A DNA stretch of 64,000 nucleotides from Betaproteobacteria bacterium (GTDB taxonomy: Bacteria > Pseudomonadota > Gammaproteobacteria > Burkholderiales > Casimicrobiaceae). The position numbers and the translations under genes were made by a program. The notes under the pieces were generated by a model. The model searched no databases and had not been told where the DNA came from. It worked only from the letters and a program-made list of their open reading frames with translations. Every line of letters begins with the position of its first letter. Position 1 is the stretch's first letter. This document shows positions 47,516 to 56,023 of this stretch, piece by piece. The stretch spans positions 357,176 to 421,175 of the forward strand of contig JADKEV010000001.1 in assembly GCA_016717855.1 (NCBI GenBank), read 5' to 3'.

Positions 47516-48982
47516 TTGATCAAACCGAGCACCCTCGTTGCAGGCTTCGCGCTGCTCCTCATTGCAACCATGCCCGCCGGCGCAGCGTCGATCAGCACCG
47601 CTGAATTCCTGCTCTCGGGTCCCGAATCACTGGACTTCGTCGTCGACTCGATCGTCGCCTCGAGCAATCTCACGCGCTTTTCCCGCTACCGGATCGGCAC
47701 CGGCACGATGTCGAAGATGGCCTCGGACGCGCCACCAAACGCCAACGTCGTGGCGACCGGCAACAAGGTCTGGTTCACCACGCTCGACGCGCCGTTCCGC
47801 ATCGGGCGGGCCGACGTCTCGACGATCAGCGGCAGCCCGGTCTATTACACGCCCGCCGGAATCACCGCGGCGTTCGACGAGATGACGCTCGGCCCTGGCA
47901 ACAGTGTCTGGGCCACCAGCGCGGGGAGCGGCCGCGTGACCCGCGTAACGCAATCCGGGGACACCACATCGCTGGCCGGCAACGGCGCGATACACCCGAC
48001 CGGCATCGCGCGAGCGAACGACGGCAGCATGTGGTTCGCCGACGGCGTCAATCGCCGGATCACGCGGATCCATGCGGACACCGGCGCCTTCACCGACTAT
48101 CCGGTGCCGCAGATTTCGGCGGCGACGATCCCCGAACGCATCACCGCCACCACGGCGTCGGACGCGCTCTGGTTCGCCACGCAGGATGGTTTCGGCAGCG
48201 TGCAGCCGGCCACCGGCCAGGTGCAGGTTGTTCCCACCACAGTGCAACAGCCAAGACGCCTCAGGCCCGGCCAGGACGGCACGCTGTGGCTGACCGACGG
48301 CACGCAGTACGTCACGCAGTTCACGCCCCCGGCCAACTACGCGAAGCTCAAGGTCTTCGACGACGCGAAGGCGCAATCCGCGGGGCTCTATATCGACGGC
48401 GCCGGCACCGTCTACGTCAGCGACCAGTGGAATGCGCAACTCGCGCGCATCGCGCCGGCCGGCGAGACACCCGCCGACACGACGGTCACCGAGTTCTACA
48501 ACCAGACCCTCGATCACTATTTCGTGACGGCCAACCCCGCGGAGGCGGTCGCGATCGATGGCGGCGCCGCAGGTCCTGGCTGGTCGCGCACCGGGCAGGC
48601 GTGGCAGGGCTGGGTGGGCGGGCCCATACCCAACGCCGCCGAGGTCTGCCGCTTCTATGGCGCGCCGGGCATCGACCCGGCGACCGGAATGCGGCGCGGT
48701 CCCAATTCGCACTTCTACACGCTGCAGCCGTCCGAATGCGCGGCAGTCAAGCAGGACGCCGGCTGGACCTACGAATTCGCCGGCAAGTTCTGGATGATCA
48801 AGCCGGGCGCCGTCGCCGGCGCCGAGTGCCCGGCGTGGACGCAGCCGGTCTATCGCGCCTACAACAACCGGTTCGCCGCCAACGATTCGAACCACCGGTA
48901 CATGGTCAGCACGGCGCTATACCAGCAGATGCTGGGCAAGGGCTGGTCGGGGGAAGGCGTGGTGATGTGCGCGCCGGTCTGA
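47516..48982 (+). CDS. Secreted beta-propeller (NHL/Vgb-like) protein with C-terminal DUF5648-like modules
   Basis: Predicted 488-residue exported protein. From TTG at 47516 it reads M(L)IKPSTLVAGFALLLIATMPAGAAS, a signal peptide. The middle (about 60-310) has repeated W-F-T/A-x-x-x-x-x-x-I-G-R-x motifs such as KVWFTTLDAPFRIGRAD and SMWFADGVNRRITRI, as in virginiamycin-B-lyase/NHL propellers. The last 170 residues (VTEFYNQTLDHYFVTANPAEA, NSHFYTLQPSECAAV, SNHRYMV) match a module common at the ends of Burkholderiales secreted proteins (DUF5648-like). A GGAG lies 8 bases before the TTG. Function is unknown. The Vgb active-site His pattern was not confirmed. Confidence 0.75.
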   Translation: MIKPSTLVAGFALLLIATMPAGAASISTAEFLLSGPESLDFVVDSIVASSNLTRFSRYRIGTGTMSKMASDAPPNANVVATGNKVWFTTLDAPFRIGRADVSTISGSPVYYTPAGITAAFDEMTLGPGNSVWATSAGSGRVTRVTQSGDTTSLAGNGAIHPTGIARANDGSMWFADGVNRRITRIHADTGAFTDYPVPQISAATIPERITATTASDALWFATQDGFGSVQPATGQVQVVPTTVQQPRRLRPGQDGTLWLTDGTQYVTQFTPPANYAKLKVFDDAKAQSAGLYIDGAGTVYVSDQWNAQLARIAPAGETPADTTVTEFYNQTLDHYFVTANPAEAVAIDGGAAGPGWSRTGQAWQGWVGGPIPNAAEVCRFYGAPGIDPATGMRRGPNSHFYTLQPSECAAVKQDAGWTYEFAGKFWMIKPGAVAGAECPAWTQPVYRAYNNRFAANDSNHRYMVSTALYQQMLGKGWSGEGVVMCAPV

Positions 48983-49023
48983 CGCGGCGCAACATACGTT
49001 GCATCGACCAAGGAGACGCACCA

Positions 49024-49725
49024 ATGCTCACGCTTCGCAAATCGCAGGACCGCGGCTACGCGGATCATGGCTGGCTCAAGAGCTATCACTCGTTCTCGTT
49101 CGCCGGCTATCACGATCCCAACCACATGGGCTGGGGCAACCTGCGCGTGATCAACGAAGACCGCGTCGCGCCGGGCATGGGCTTCGGCAAGCATGGCCAC
49201 CGCGACATGGAAATCATCAGCTACGTGCTCTCCGGCGAGCTCGCGCACCAGGACAGCATGGGCAACGTCAAGGGCATACCGCCGGGCGACGTGCAGCGGA
49301 TGAGCGCCGGCACCGGCGTGATGCACAGCGAGTTCAACCACGCCAAGGACCAGACCACGCATTTCCTGCAGATCTGGATCGAGCCGAACGTGACCGGCAT
49401 CGCGCCGGGCTACGAGCAGAAGACGATTCCGGTCGGGGACAAGCGCGGCAAGTTGCGCCTGGTCGCCTCGCCCGACGGCGCGCAGGGCTCGGTCACCATC
49501 CATGCCGACGCGTCGGTTCATGCCGGATTGTTCGACGGCAACGAGTCCGCCGAACTGGCGCTGGACCCGAAGCGGAAGGGCTACGTGCACCTGGTGCGTG
49601 GCACGCTGGAGGTCAATGGCCAGCGGCTCGGCGCGGGCGATGCGGCGTTGCTGGAAGGCGAGAGCCGGGTCGTGCTGGCCAATGGCCAGGATGCCGAGGT
49701 GCTGGTGTTCGATCTGGCGGCCTGA
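49024..49725 (+). CDS. Pirin family protein
   Basis: Predicted 233-residue bicupin, close to YhhW-type pirins with quercetin 2,3-dioxygenase activity. The N-terminal cupin has LKSYHSFSFAGYHDPNHMGWGNLRVINED and the metal site GKHGHRDMEIISYVLSGELAHQDS with a further His/Glu in GVMHSEFN. AAGGAGA precedes the ATG. Physiological substrate is uncertain; E. coli YhhW is induced by stress. It is 41 bp downstream of the propeller gene on the same strand. Confidence 0.93.
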   Translation: MLTLRKSQDRGYADHGWLKSYHSFSFAGYHDPNHMGWGNLRVINEDRVAPGMGFGKHGHRDMEIISYVLSGELAHQDSMGNVKGIPPGDVQRMSAGTGVMHSEFNHAKDQTTHFLQIWIEPNVTGIAPGYEQKTIPVGDKRGKLRLVASPDGAQGSVTIHADASVHAGLFDGNESAELALDPKRKGYVHLVRGTLEVNGQRLGAGDAALLEGESRVVLANGQDAEVLVFDLAA

Positions 49726-49753
49726 TCGGCACTCGTTTGCGCGACCACGACTT

Positions 49754-49814
49754 GATGGGTATCGCTTCGCCCACCCACCACTGATGGGTATCGCTGCGCT
49801 CCACCCATCCTACG
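49754..49814. repeat. Palindromic element copy 5 (rearranged: two right arms, no left arm)
   Basis: A full right arm (49783-49814) identical to the others is preceded by a degraded right-arm-like segment in the same orientation (49754 to about 49777, GATGGGTATCGCT then TCGCCCACCCA). The left arm is missing, so no long hairpin forms. It sits between convergent pirin and LysR genes. Confidence 0.85.
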
Positions 49815-49847
49815 AAAGTACGGAAGCTGCGTTTGTGCCTGCACTCT

Positions 49848-50575
49848 TCAGCGGAGCGCCGCGCAGACGTCCCTGAGGTGGCCGCGCAGCCAGCGATGCG
49901 CGGGGTCGGCATCCAGCCGCGGGTGCCAGAGCATGGACACCGTGATCTCCGTTGTTGCGACCGGAAGGGGAAAGCTGTGCATGCCGGCGCGCAGGTTTCC
50001 GGTGTGCCGCTCGGGAACGCTGGCGATCAGGTCGGAGGCCCGGGCCAGCGCCAGCGCGGCCGAAAAGCCACCGACGATCGTCACGATTTGCCGCTCCAGT
50101 CCCAGGGAACTCAAGGCCTCGTCGATGGCGCCCCTGTCGACACCTTGCCGGGAGACGAAGATGTGCCGGCCGGCGGCATAACGGGAGGGCGTGATCTTGC
50201 CCTGGCAGAGGGGGTGCCCCTTGCGCACGACGCCGATGAAACGGTCCCGGAACAATGCCTGCACCCGCAGTTCCGGCGCCATGGCATTGCCGACGACGCC
50301 GGTTTCCAGATCGCTGGGCGCAACACTGCTTCGCCGTCCTGCACGAGCTGGGCGACCCGCTCGCGGAGTTCGAGCGCGCGCGGCGTGGGTACGAGGCCGC
50401 GCCCGGCCCTGACCAGCAGCGGATCGCCCGTCGTCTCGCGCAACCGCGCCAGCGCCCGGCTCATCGCCGACGGGCTGAGCCGCAGCCGCCGGGCGGCGCG
50501 CGCCACGCTGCCTTCGGCGAGCAGCACATCGAGGGTGACCAGCAGGTTGAGGTCGGGCGTCGCCATGGCGACCAT
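49848..50575 (-). CDS. LysR family transcriptional regulator (one frameshift, divergent to MFS gene)
   Basis: About 240 residues, short for LysR. The DNA-binding domain (MVAMATPDLNLLVTLDVLLAEGSVARAARRLRLSPSAMSRALARLRETTGDPLLVRAGRGLVPTP) and the start of the linker are in one frame. The effector domain (DLETGVVGNAMAPELRVQALFRDRFIGVVRKGHPL to HLRDVCAALR) is in another, with the switch near 50315-50325. The linker between them is shorter than usual by about 50 residues, so a deletion may accompany the frameshift. ATG at 50575 or 50566. It probably controls the divergent MFS exporter through the palindromes at 50605-50630. Confidence 0.78.
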
Positions 50576-50604
50576 AGCACGCCTGTCGGGACATGGCGTC
50601 AAAC

Positions 50605-50630
50605 GCACTGATAAAGTGCAAACAGTGCGT
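50605..50630. promoter_or_regulatory. Nested palindromes, candidate operator between LysR and MFS genes
   Basis: CGCACTG (50605-50611) and CAGTGCG (50624-50630) are 7-bp inverted repeats spaced by 12 bases. Within them GCACT (50606-50610) and AGTGC (50616-50620) form a second, shorter dyad. One half-site is therefore shared by two alternative dyads, a pattern suited to a LysR tetramer shifting between sites. Confidence 0.5.
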
Positions 50631-50696
50631 CTTCCGCCATGCCTGGCAGAACTACGCTTCCGGACAGGCCCACTTCGGGACCGGCAAAAGGAGTCC

Positions 50697-52065
50697 ATGA
50701 TGAGCGATCAACGCAGACAGGTGACGAGCGCCGGAGCGGGGAACTGGCACCTTCGGTGCGGGGGGCGCTCGCCAGCCTTTCGCTGTCCATGCTGCTGTCC
50801 TCGCTCGGCACCAGCATCGCCAATGTCGGGTTGCCGACGCTGGCGCAGGCGTTCGGCGCCTCCTTCCAGGAAGTCCAGTGGATCGTTCTCGCTTATCTCC
50901 TCGCCATCACCACCCTGATCGTCAGCGTCGGACGGCTCGGCGACATCACCGGCCGCCGCCGGCTGCTGCTGGGCGGAATCGTCCTGTTCACGGCGGCCTC
51001 GGTCCTGTGCGGCGCCGCGCCCGCGCTCTGCCTGCTGATTGTCGCCCGGGCGCTGCAGGGCGTCGGCGCGGCCATCATGATGGCCCTCACCATGGCGTTT
51101 GTCGCAGAGACCGTGCCGAAGGAAAAAACCGGCAGCGCCATGGGGCTGCTCGGCACGATGTCCGCGATCGGCACCGCGCTCGGCCCATCGCTCGGCGGCA
51201 TGCTGATTGCCGGGTTCGGCTGGCGGGCGATCTTCCTCGTCAACGTGCCGCTGGGCATCCTGACCTTTCTTCTCGCACTGCGCCACCTGCCCGTCGATCG
51301 CACGGAGCCCAGGACTGATCGGGGCGGTTTCGACGCCCTGGGCACGTTGCTGCTCGCCCTGACGCTCGCGGCCTATGCGCTCGCCATGACGCTGGGGCGC
51401 GGCGGCCCGGGGTCACTCACCCTGGCTCTCCTGCTGGCGGCCGCCCTCGGCGCCGGCCTTTTCGTGCTCGCCGAGGCGAGAGCCGCATCGCCTTTGATCC
51501 GGCTGGCGATGTTCCGCAATCTCGTGCTGAGCGCGGGCCTCGCCACGAGCGCGCTGGTCTCGACGGTGATGATGGCGACGCTGGTGGTCGGGCCGTTCTA
51601 TCTTTCGCGGGCGCTCGGGCTCGACGCGGCGCTGGTCGGACTTCCCTGCTGCCGGTGACGCTCGGCGTCGCCGGCTACCTCGTCCCGATCGTCGTCATCA
51701 CCATCGGTTACGCACTGTTCCAGACGGCCAACAACACCGCCGTCATGCGCGATGTCCCGTGCAGGCCAGCGGGGCGTGGTCTCGGGCATGCTCAACCTGT
51801 CGCGCAATCTCGGGCTCATCACCGGCGCGTCCGTGATGGGCGCCGTGTTCGCGCTCGCCACGGCGAACGCCGACATCGCGACGGCGCGCTCCCGAGGCCG
51901 TTGCCGCCGGCATGCGGATCACCTTCGCCGTCGCGGCGGTCCCTGCTCATCGCCGCGCGGCTGCATTCGCGCCTCAGTCGGCGCGAATCCCGTTTTCCCC
52001 GATCACCTTGCCCCACCGCGCGATCTCGCCCACCGTCCACGTCTGCAACGCTTCCGGGCTGCTGA
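50697..52065 (+). pseudogene. MFS multidrug transporter, EmrB/QacA-like (several frameshifts and an internal deletion)
   Basis: The start MMSDQRRQVTS (ATG 50697, SD GGAG) is out of frame with the body, which runs ELAPSVRGALASLSLSMLLSSLG to LGLDAALVG over about 310 residues. The body has DHA2-type helices and motif A (GRLGDITGRRRLLLGG). The frame then changes at about 51645 to LPVTLGVAGYLVPIVVITIGYALFQTANNTAVM, and again at about 51765 to RGVVSGMLNLSRNLGLITGASVMGAVFALA. The last part is spread over further frames, so the true end is uncertain. The loop and helices normally found between ALVG and LLPVTLG (around 45 residues) are missing. Either a decaying exporter or a region of poor assembly. 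Confidence 0.7.
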
Positions 52066-52769
52066 CCACCAGGTCCATCCCAGAGCCGCTCGGAGAGGTG
52101 CTTCTTCACGTCCGGCAGGTTGATCGCCTTGGCGAGCTCGGCATTGAGCTTGTCGATGATGGGTTTGGGCGTGCCGGCCGGCGCGAAGACGCCCCACCAG
52201 GCGAGCGCCGAGAAACCCGGAAAACCCTGCTCGGCGAGTGTCGGCACATCGGGCATCGCGCTCGAGCGCTTGTCGCCGGTGACCGCAACGGCGCGCAACT
52301 TGCCGCCCTTCACGTGCGGCGAGAGCACGGCAACCGAGCCGATGGCCAATTCCACCTGGCCGCCGAGGGCGTCCGTGACCATGGGCCCGCCGCCCTTGTA
52401 CGGAATGTGCACGATCTTGAAACCGCCCGCCTGCTGCACCAGCGTCAGCGTGAGTTGACCGAGGCTGCCGCTGCCGATGGAACCGTAACTGACCGTATCC
52501 GGCTTCGCCTTCGCCGCCTTGGCCACGAATGCGGTGCCGATCGAGCCCGATGCGCCGGTCTTGTTCTCGACGACGAATGGCTGGCCCAGCGACTCGGACA
52601 GCTTCACCGCCAGCAGGCGCGCGAGCGGATCGACCGAACCGCCCGGCGGAAACGGCGAAATGAACTTGACCGGCTTGGTCGGCCAGCTCTGCGCGACGAC
52701 GGGGGCGGACGCCAGGACGCCAAGCGCGGCGCAGCACATGGCGAACGACATCCAACGGCTTCGAATCAT
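51974..52769 (-). pseudogene. Bug family substrate-binding protein with internal deletion and one frameshift
   Basis: Second Bug protein of the window. Signal peptide MIRSRWMSFAMCCAALGVLASAPVVAQ, then WPTKPVKFISPFPPGGSVDPLAR, VVENKTGASGSIGTAFVAKAA, HIPYKGGGPMV and VFAPAGTPKPII. After VAKAA the sequence jumps to KAKPDTVSYGS. The Bug protein at 4292-5281 has about 63 residues there (PDGYT to the AKAKP block), so domain 2 is truncated. A frameshift near 52080 hides the C-terminus; the other frame gives GMDLVVSSPEALQTWTVGE and a stop at 51974. It is probably non-functional unless the deletion is an assembly artefact. Confidence 0.78.
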
Positions 52770-52842
52770 GATTCTGTCTCCTTGGGTGGCATGACGATAC
52801 GCATTGAAGCACACGACGAACTTGTGTTGCGGCAATATAGTC

Positions 52843-52854
52843 TATCGACCGATA
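52843..52854. promoter_or_regulatory. Small palindrome in the Bug/cupin divergent region
   Basis: TATCGACCGATA is a 5-bp inverted repeat with a 2-base centre inside an AT-rich patch (AATATAG to ATAATTGG), 74 bp from the Bug start and 90 bp from the cupin start. It could be an operator for a GntR- or IclR-type regulator; no such gene is in the window. Confidence 0.35.
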
Positions 52855-52943
52855 ATTGGCGAGAGCGCCGCTGCATTGACGACCTGGGATTCAGCGGGCG
52901 TCCATCGGCGGCTGGAATTGTCGAGACGGAATTGGAGAATCGG

Positions 52944-53327
52944 ATGAGCAAGGCGTCATGGGTGTTTCAGCTGGACGGTGACTTGCGCGGCATCCCGCGG
53001 GTGCTCGCCGAGGGCATCGAAACGCGGATATTCCCCGGCGAGCAGGCGATGCTCTCGGTCGTCCGGATCGATGCCGGCGCGACCGGGACGGTCCACAGCC
53101 ACCCCGAAGAGCAGTGGGGCGTCATGCTCGAAGGAACCTGCACGCGGATACAGGGAGGAGAGGAGATCGAGTGCGCGGTGGGCGACTTCTGGCACACGCC
53201 GGGCGGCGTGATGCACGGGATTCGCGGCGGTCCGTCCGGCGCCCTGGTGCTGGATATCTTCAGCCCGCCGCGTGCCGAGTACAAGCAGGCCGGCAGCGGT
53301 TTCGGGGCCGCCAGTATCGAGAAGTGA
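52944..53327 (+). CDS. Small cupin-domain protein
   Basis: Predicted 127-residue single cupin. Metal-ligand motif 1 is recognisable (SHPEEQWGVMLEG, with His-x-x-x-Gln-like spacing) and motif 2 follows (GDFWHTPGGVMHGI). No signal peptide. Such small cupins next to aldolases and Bug proteins often act in organic-acid or aromatic degradation, but no specific reaction is assignable. The start ATG at 52944 lies 11 bases after TTGGAGA. The frame is open far upstream but without homology. It precedes the RraA-like gene by 56 bp. Confidence 0.82.
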   Translation: MSKASWVFQLDGDLRGIPRVLAEGIETRIFPGEQAMLSVVRIDAGATGTVHSHPEEQWGVMLEGTCTRIQGGEEIECAVGDFWHTPGGVMHGIRGGPSGALVLDIFSPPRAEYKQAGSGFGAASIEK

Positions 53328-53383
53328 GCGGCGCGCCGGGCCTCATCCGCCGGACGAACGGCCAACATTCCATCGAGCATCCA

Positions 53384-54068
53384 ATGACAAACATAGGCTT
53401 TCGCATCCTGCCCGCGCCCACGCGCGTGCCCGCATCACTGCTCAGGCAGTTCCGCGGCGTGGTGGTCGCTTGCATCTGTCGGACAGCAGTGAACCGCATG
53501 CCAGCGGCTTCGGGCCTGCGCCCGATGCACAAGATGACCAGGAGCGGGCAGATGCTCGGCCAGGCGCTTACCGTGCGGGTGCCCCCGGGCGACAATCTGA
53601 TGGTGCACAAGGCGATCGACATCGCGCTCCCGGGCGATGTCATCGTGGTCGACGCCGGCGGGGAGATCACCATCGCGATCATTGGCGACATCATGAGCAG
53701 CCTGGCGGCCAGTCGCGGCTTGGCCGGCATGGTGATCGACGGGGCGATCCGCGACTCGGCCGAGCTCGGGGGCGCGCGCTTTCCGGTCTACGCGCGCGGC
53801 GTGACGCACCGCGGGCCCATGAAGAACGGACCCGGCGAGATCAACGTGCCTGTATCGGTGGGCGGCATGGTGGTGGGTCCCGGCGACATCGTGGTCGGCG
53901 ATGCCGACGGCCTCGTGGCGATTGCGCTCGCCGATGCGCCCACCGTGCTGAAGCTTGCCCTGGCCAAGGCGAAGGACGAAGCGGCGATCCTGGAAGAGCA
54001 TCGCCAAAGGCAAGGCCGACCGGCGCTGGGTCGACGAATCGCTGCGGGCGAAGGGGTGTACGTTCTAG
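53384..54068 (+). CDS. RraA-like protein, HMG/CHA aldolase family (frameshift near 3' end)
   Basis: About 227 residues of the RraA/4-hydroxy-4-methyl-2-oxoglutarate aldolase family. Key blocks are AITVRVPPGDN-like (ALTVRVPPGDNLMVHKAI), the active-site GMVIDGAIRDSAELGG with its Arg-Asp pair, YARGVTHRGPMKNGPGEINVPVSVGG and GDIVVGDADGLVAI. The last part is displaced by one base near 54000; the corrected frame gives IAKGKADRRWVDESLRAKGCTF and TAG at 54066. Family enzymes cleave pyruvate from 4-carboxy-4-hydroxy-2-oxoadipate, the last step of protocatechuate 4,5-cleavage, which could link this locus to the dioxygenase operon at 4-9 kb. Confidence 0.85.
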
Positions 54069-54115
54069 GTTGCATCTGCTTGCGCCCATGCGGCCCGCGA
54101 GCGCTGGCTGCGCGC

Positions 54116-54514
54116 CTAGCGTGCGGGCTCGGAGATCTCGATCAGGTTCAGGTCCGGGTCGCGCACGTATACCGACCGGATCTTCGAGGTCGCGCCCGTG
54201 CGCATGACGGGTCCTTCGATGATCGGCGTTGCGGTTGCCTGGAGCCGGGCGACGACCGTGTCCAGTGGAATCGCAGCGATGAAGCAGAGGTCGAGCGCAC
54301 CCGGCACGGGCGTATGCGCCTTCGGCTCGAACTCGCGGCCCTTGACGTGGAGGCTGATCTTCGGGTTCCCGGAACCTGAACGCCTTTGCGCTTCGACTGG
54401 CGGCGTGCCGTCGGTGAACGTTTCGAGCTGCATGCCCAGCACTTCGGTGTAGAAGCGAATGCACGCGGCCTCGTGGGCCGTCGTAAGTACCAGGTGGTCC
54501 AGGTGATCGATCAC
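54116..54514 (-). CDS. VOC (glyoxalase/extradiol-dioxygenase fold) family protein
   Basis: Predicted 132-residue protein with the paired beta-alpha-beta-beta-beta modules of the vicinal-oxygen-chelate fold. It begins VIDHLDHLVLTTAHEAACIRFYTEVLGM (metal His in DHLVLT), continues HVKGREFEPKAHTPVPGALDLCFI, and ends RSVYVRDPDLNLIEISEP (metal Glu). The GTG start at 54512-54514 is supported by AGGAGA just upstream. The short form resembles lactoylglutathione-lyase-like or virulence-associated VOC proteins; the substrate is unknown. Convergent with the RraA-like gene. Confidence 0.85.
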   Translation of the reverse strand: MIDHLDHLVLTTAHEAACIRFYTEVLGMQLETFTDGTPPVEAQRRSGSGNPKISLHVKGREFEPKAHTPVPGALDLCFIAAIPLDTVVARLQATATPIIEGPVMRTGATSKIRSVYVRDPDLNLIEISEPAR

Positions 54515-54557
54515 GGGCGTTCTCCTTCGTTGGCGTCCAGCCCGAGCGGGCGGCAAG

Positions 54558-55655
54558 TCACGACTTCAAGGCGGTGATGTTGAATACCGGCACCGGCTGG
54601 GCGATGCCTTCAGCGTGGCTTCTCCCAGCGGCTCGGCCTCCACCACATCCTCGACCCGGCTCAAGGTCTTCTGGTTGATCAGGATCTGCCCGCCCTTGGC
54701 CCGTTGCACAGGCGCGAGGCCAGGCTGGCGACGCTGCCGATGCACGCGTACTCCCACCGCCCTCGAAGCCGACCGCGCCAAGCGTCGCGTAGCCCTGCGC
54801 GATGCCGATGCCGAGGTCCGGCGGAGCGCGCAGTTTCTTCCATCGCCGCGCGCAGCGCCGCGAATTCCCGTTGCATCGCCAGCGCCATGCCGATCGCGTT
54901 CTCGGCCGGCTTCTCGAGCGGGATCGGGTCGTTGAAGAAGATCATGATGCCGTCGCCCGCAAAGTGCTCGAGCGTGCCCTCGTGCGCCAGGATCAGCTGC
55001 CCCATCACGCGGTGATATTCGCCCAGCACGCCCATGACTTCCCGGGCTCGAACTGTCGGTGAAGGCGGTGAACCCGCGCAGGTCGAGAAACACGACCACC
55101 ACTTCGCGGCGGTGCGTCTTCAGCAGATCTTCGCCGCCGCCGTTGACGATCGACTCCGCGAGCTGCGGCGAGAAGAAGCCCTTCAGCCGGCCCAGCCGGT
55201 TGAGCTGCGCGACCTGCTCCTGCACCCGCTCTTCGAGTTTCCGGTTCCACTCACGCACTTCGTCGCGCAACGCCTTCTTCTTCTCCAGGCTGGCGCTCAC
55301 CCGCGCGCAGCAGCGTCGCATCGAAAGGTTTGGCAGGTAATCCTCGGCGCCGAGCTCGATGCAGCGCACCACGCTCTCCACCTCGCCGACCGCCGAGATC
55401 ATGATCACCGGCAGGTGCCGCAACTCGGCATCGGCCTTCAGGTGCTCGAGCACCTGGTAGCCGTTCATCTCCGGCATCATGATGTCGAGCAGCATCAAGT
55501 CGAATTTCTTCGACTGCAGCAGCTCCAGCGCCTGCCGCCCGTCATTGGCCGTCGTCAGGTTCGTATAGCCTTCGCGCGTCAACCGCCGGGTGAGCGTATA
55601 CCGGTTGTCCTCGTTGTCGTCGACCACCAGCAGTGCGGCTTCGGCCGGGGCTCAC
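54558..55655 (-). CDS. Response regulator fused to class III adenylate/guanylate cyclase (many frameshifts)
   Basis: About 360 residues. The receiver domain (LLVVDDNEDNRYTLTRRL, phospho-Asp in LMLLDIMMPEMNGYQVLEHL) is followed by a coiled coil (EVREWNRKLEERVQEQVAQLNRLGRLKGFFSPQLAESI). The cyclase domain has metal Asp in VVVFLDLRGFTAFTD and HFAGDGIMIFFNDP, RWEYACIGSVASLASRLC and QILINQKTLSRVEDVV. The receiver KPFD motif is visible only in another frame between about 55305 and 55340. At least four more indels are needed between 54600 and 55060, and one at CCCC near 55646. The end at 54558 comes from the frame reading AIAQPVPVFNITALKS. It is the output end of the signalling operon. Confidence 0.78.
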
Positions 55656-56023
55656 GCGGCCGGCCCCCTGGCGCCAGCGCCTGGATCTTCTCGAGCAGGC
55701 GCGGCAGCTCCACCGGCTTGGTATCGAAGTCGTCGCAACCCGCGGCCATGGCTTTCCCGGTCGCCGGACATCGCATTGGCGGTCAGCGCGATCACCGGGA
55801 TGTGTTGCGTTGCCGGAGCGGCCTTGATCTGGCTGGTCGCCGCCCACCCGTCGAGCACCGGCAGCCCCATGTCCATCAGGATCAGATCGGGCTGCTCCGC
55901 GCCGGCCATGGCCACGCCTTCGGCGCCGTCGCGGGCGATCAGCACGTCGAAACCGGCGCGCTTGAGCCGCCGCTCCAGCATGTAGATGTTGTCCTCGTTG
56001 TCCTCGACGTACAGGATCCTCAT
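55652..56023 (-). CDS. Stand-alone response regulator, CheY-like (frameshifted)
   Basis: About 123 residues, a single receiver domain: MRILYVEDNEDNIYMLERRLKRAGF (acidic pocket), phospho-Asp in LILMDMGLPVLDGW, VIALTANAMSGD (Thr/Ala switch) and the Lys in DDFDTKPVELPRLLEKIQ. The last block is one base out of frame from about 55755, and a missing G in the run near 55665 hides the stop at 55652. Both look like read errors. It overlaps the kinase gene by 4 bp and the cyclase gene by 4 bp, so it may act as the phosphate shuttle between them. Confidence 0.82.
   Translation of the reverse strand: MRILYVEDNEDNIYMLERRLKRAGFDVLIARDGAEGVAMAGAEQPDLILMDMGLPVLDGWAATSQIKAAPATQHIPVIALTANAMSGDRESHGRGLRRLRYQAGGAAAPAREDPGAGARGPAA

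Noticed and set aside
4010..49814. CRISPR array made of the repeated 32-bp units
   Set aside because: Units are inverted, dispersed over 45 kb and not regularly spaced; there are no spacers or cas genes.
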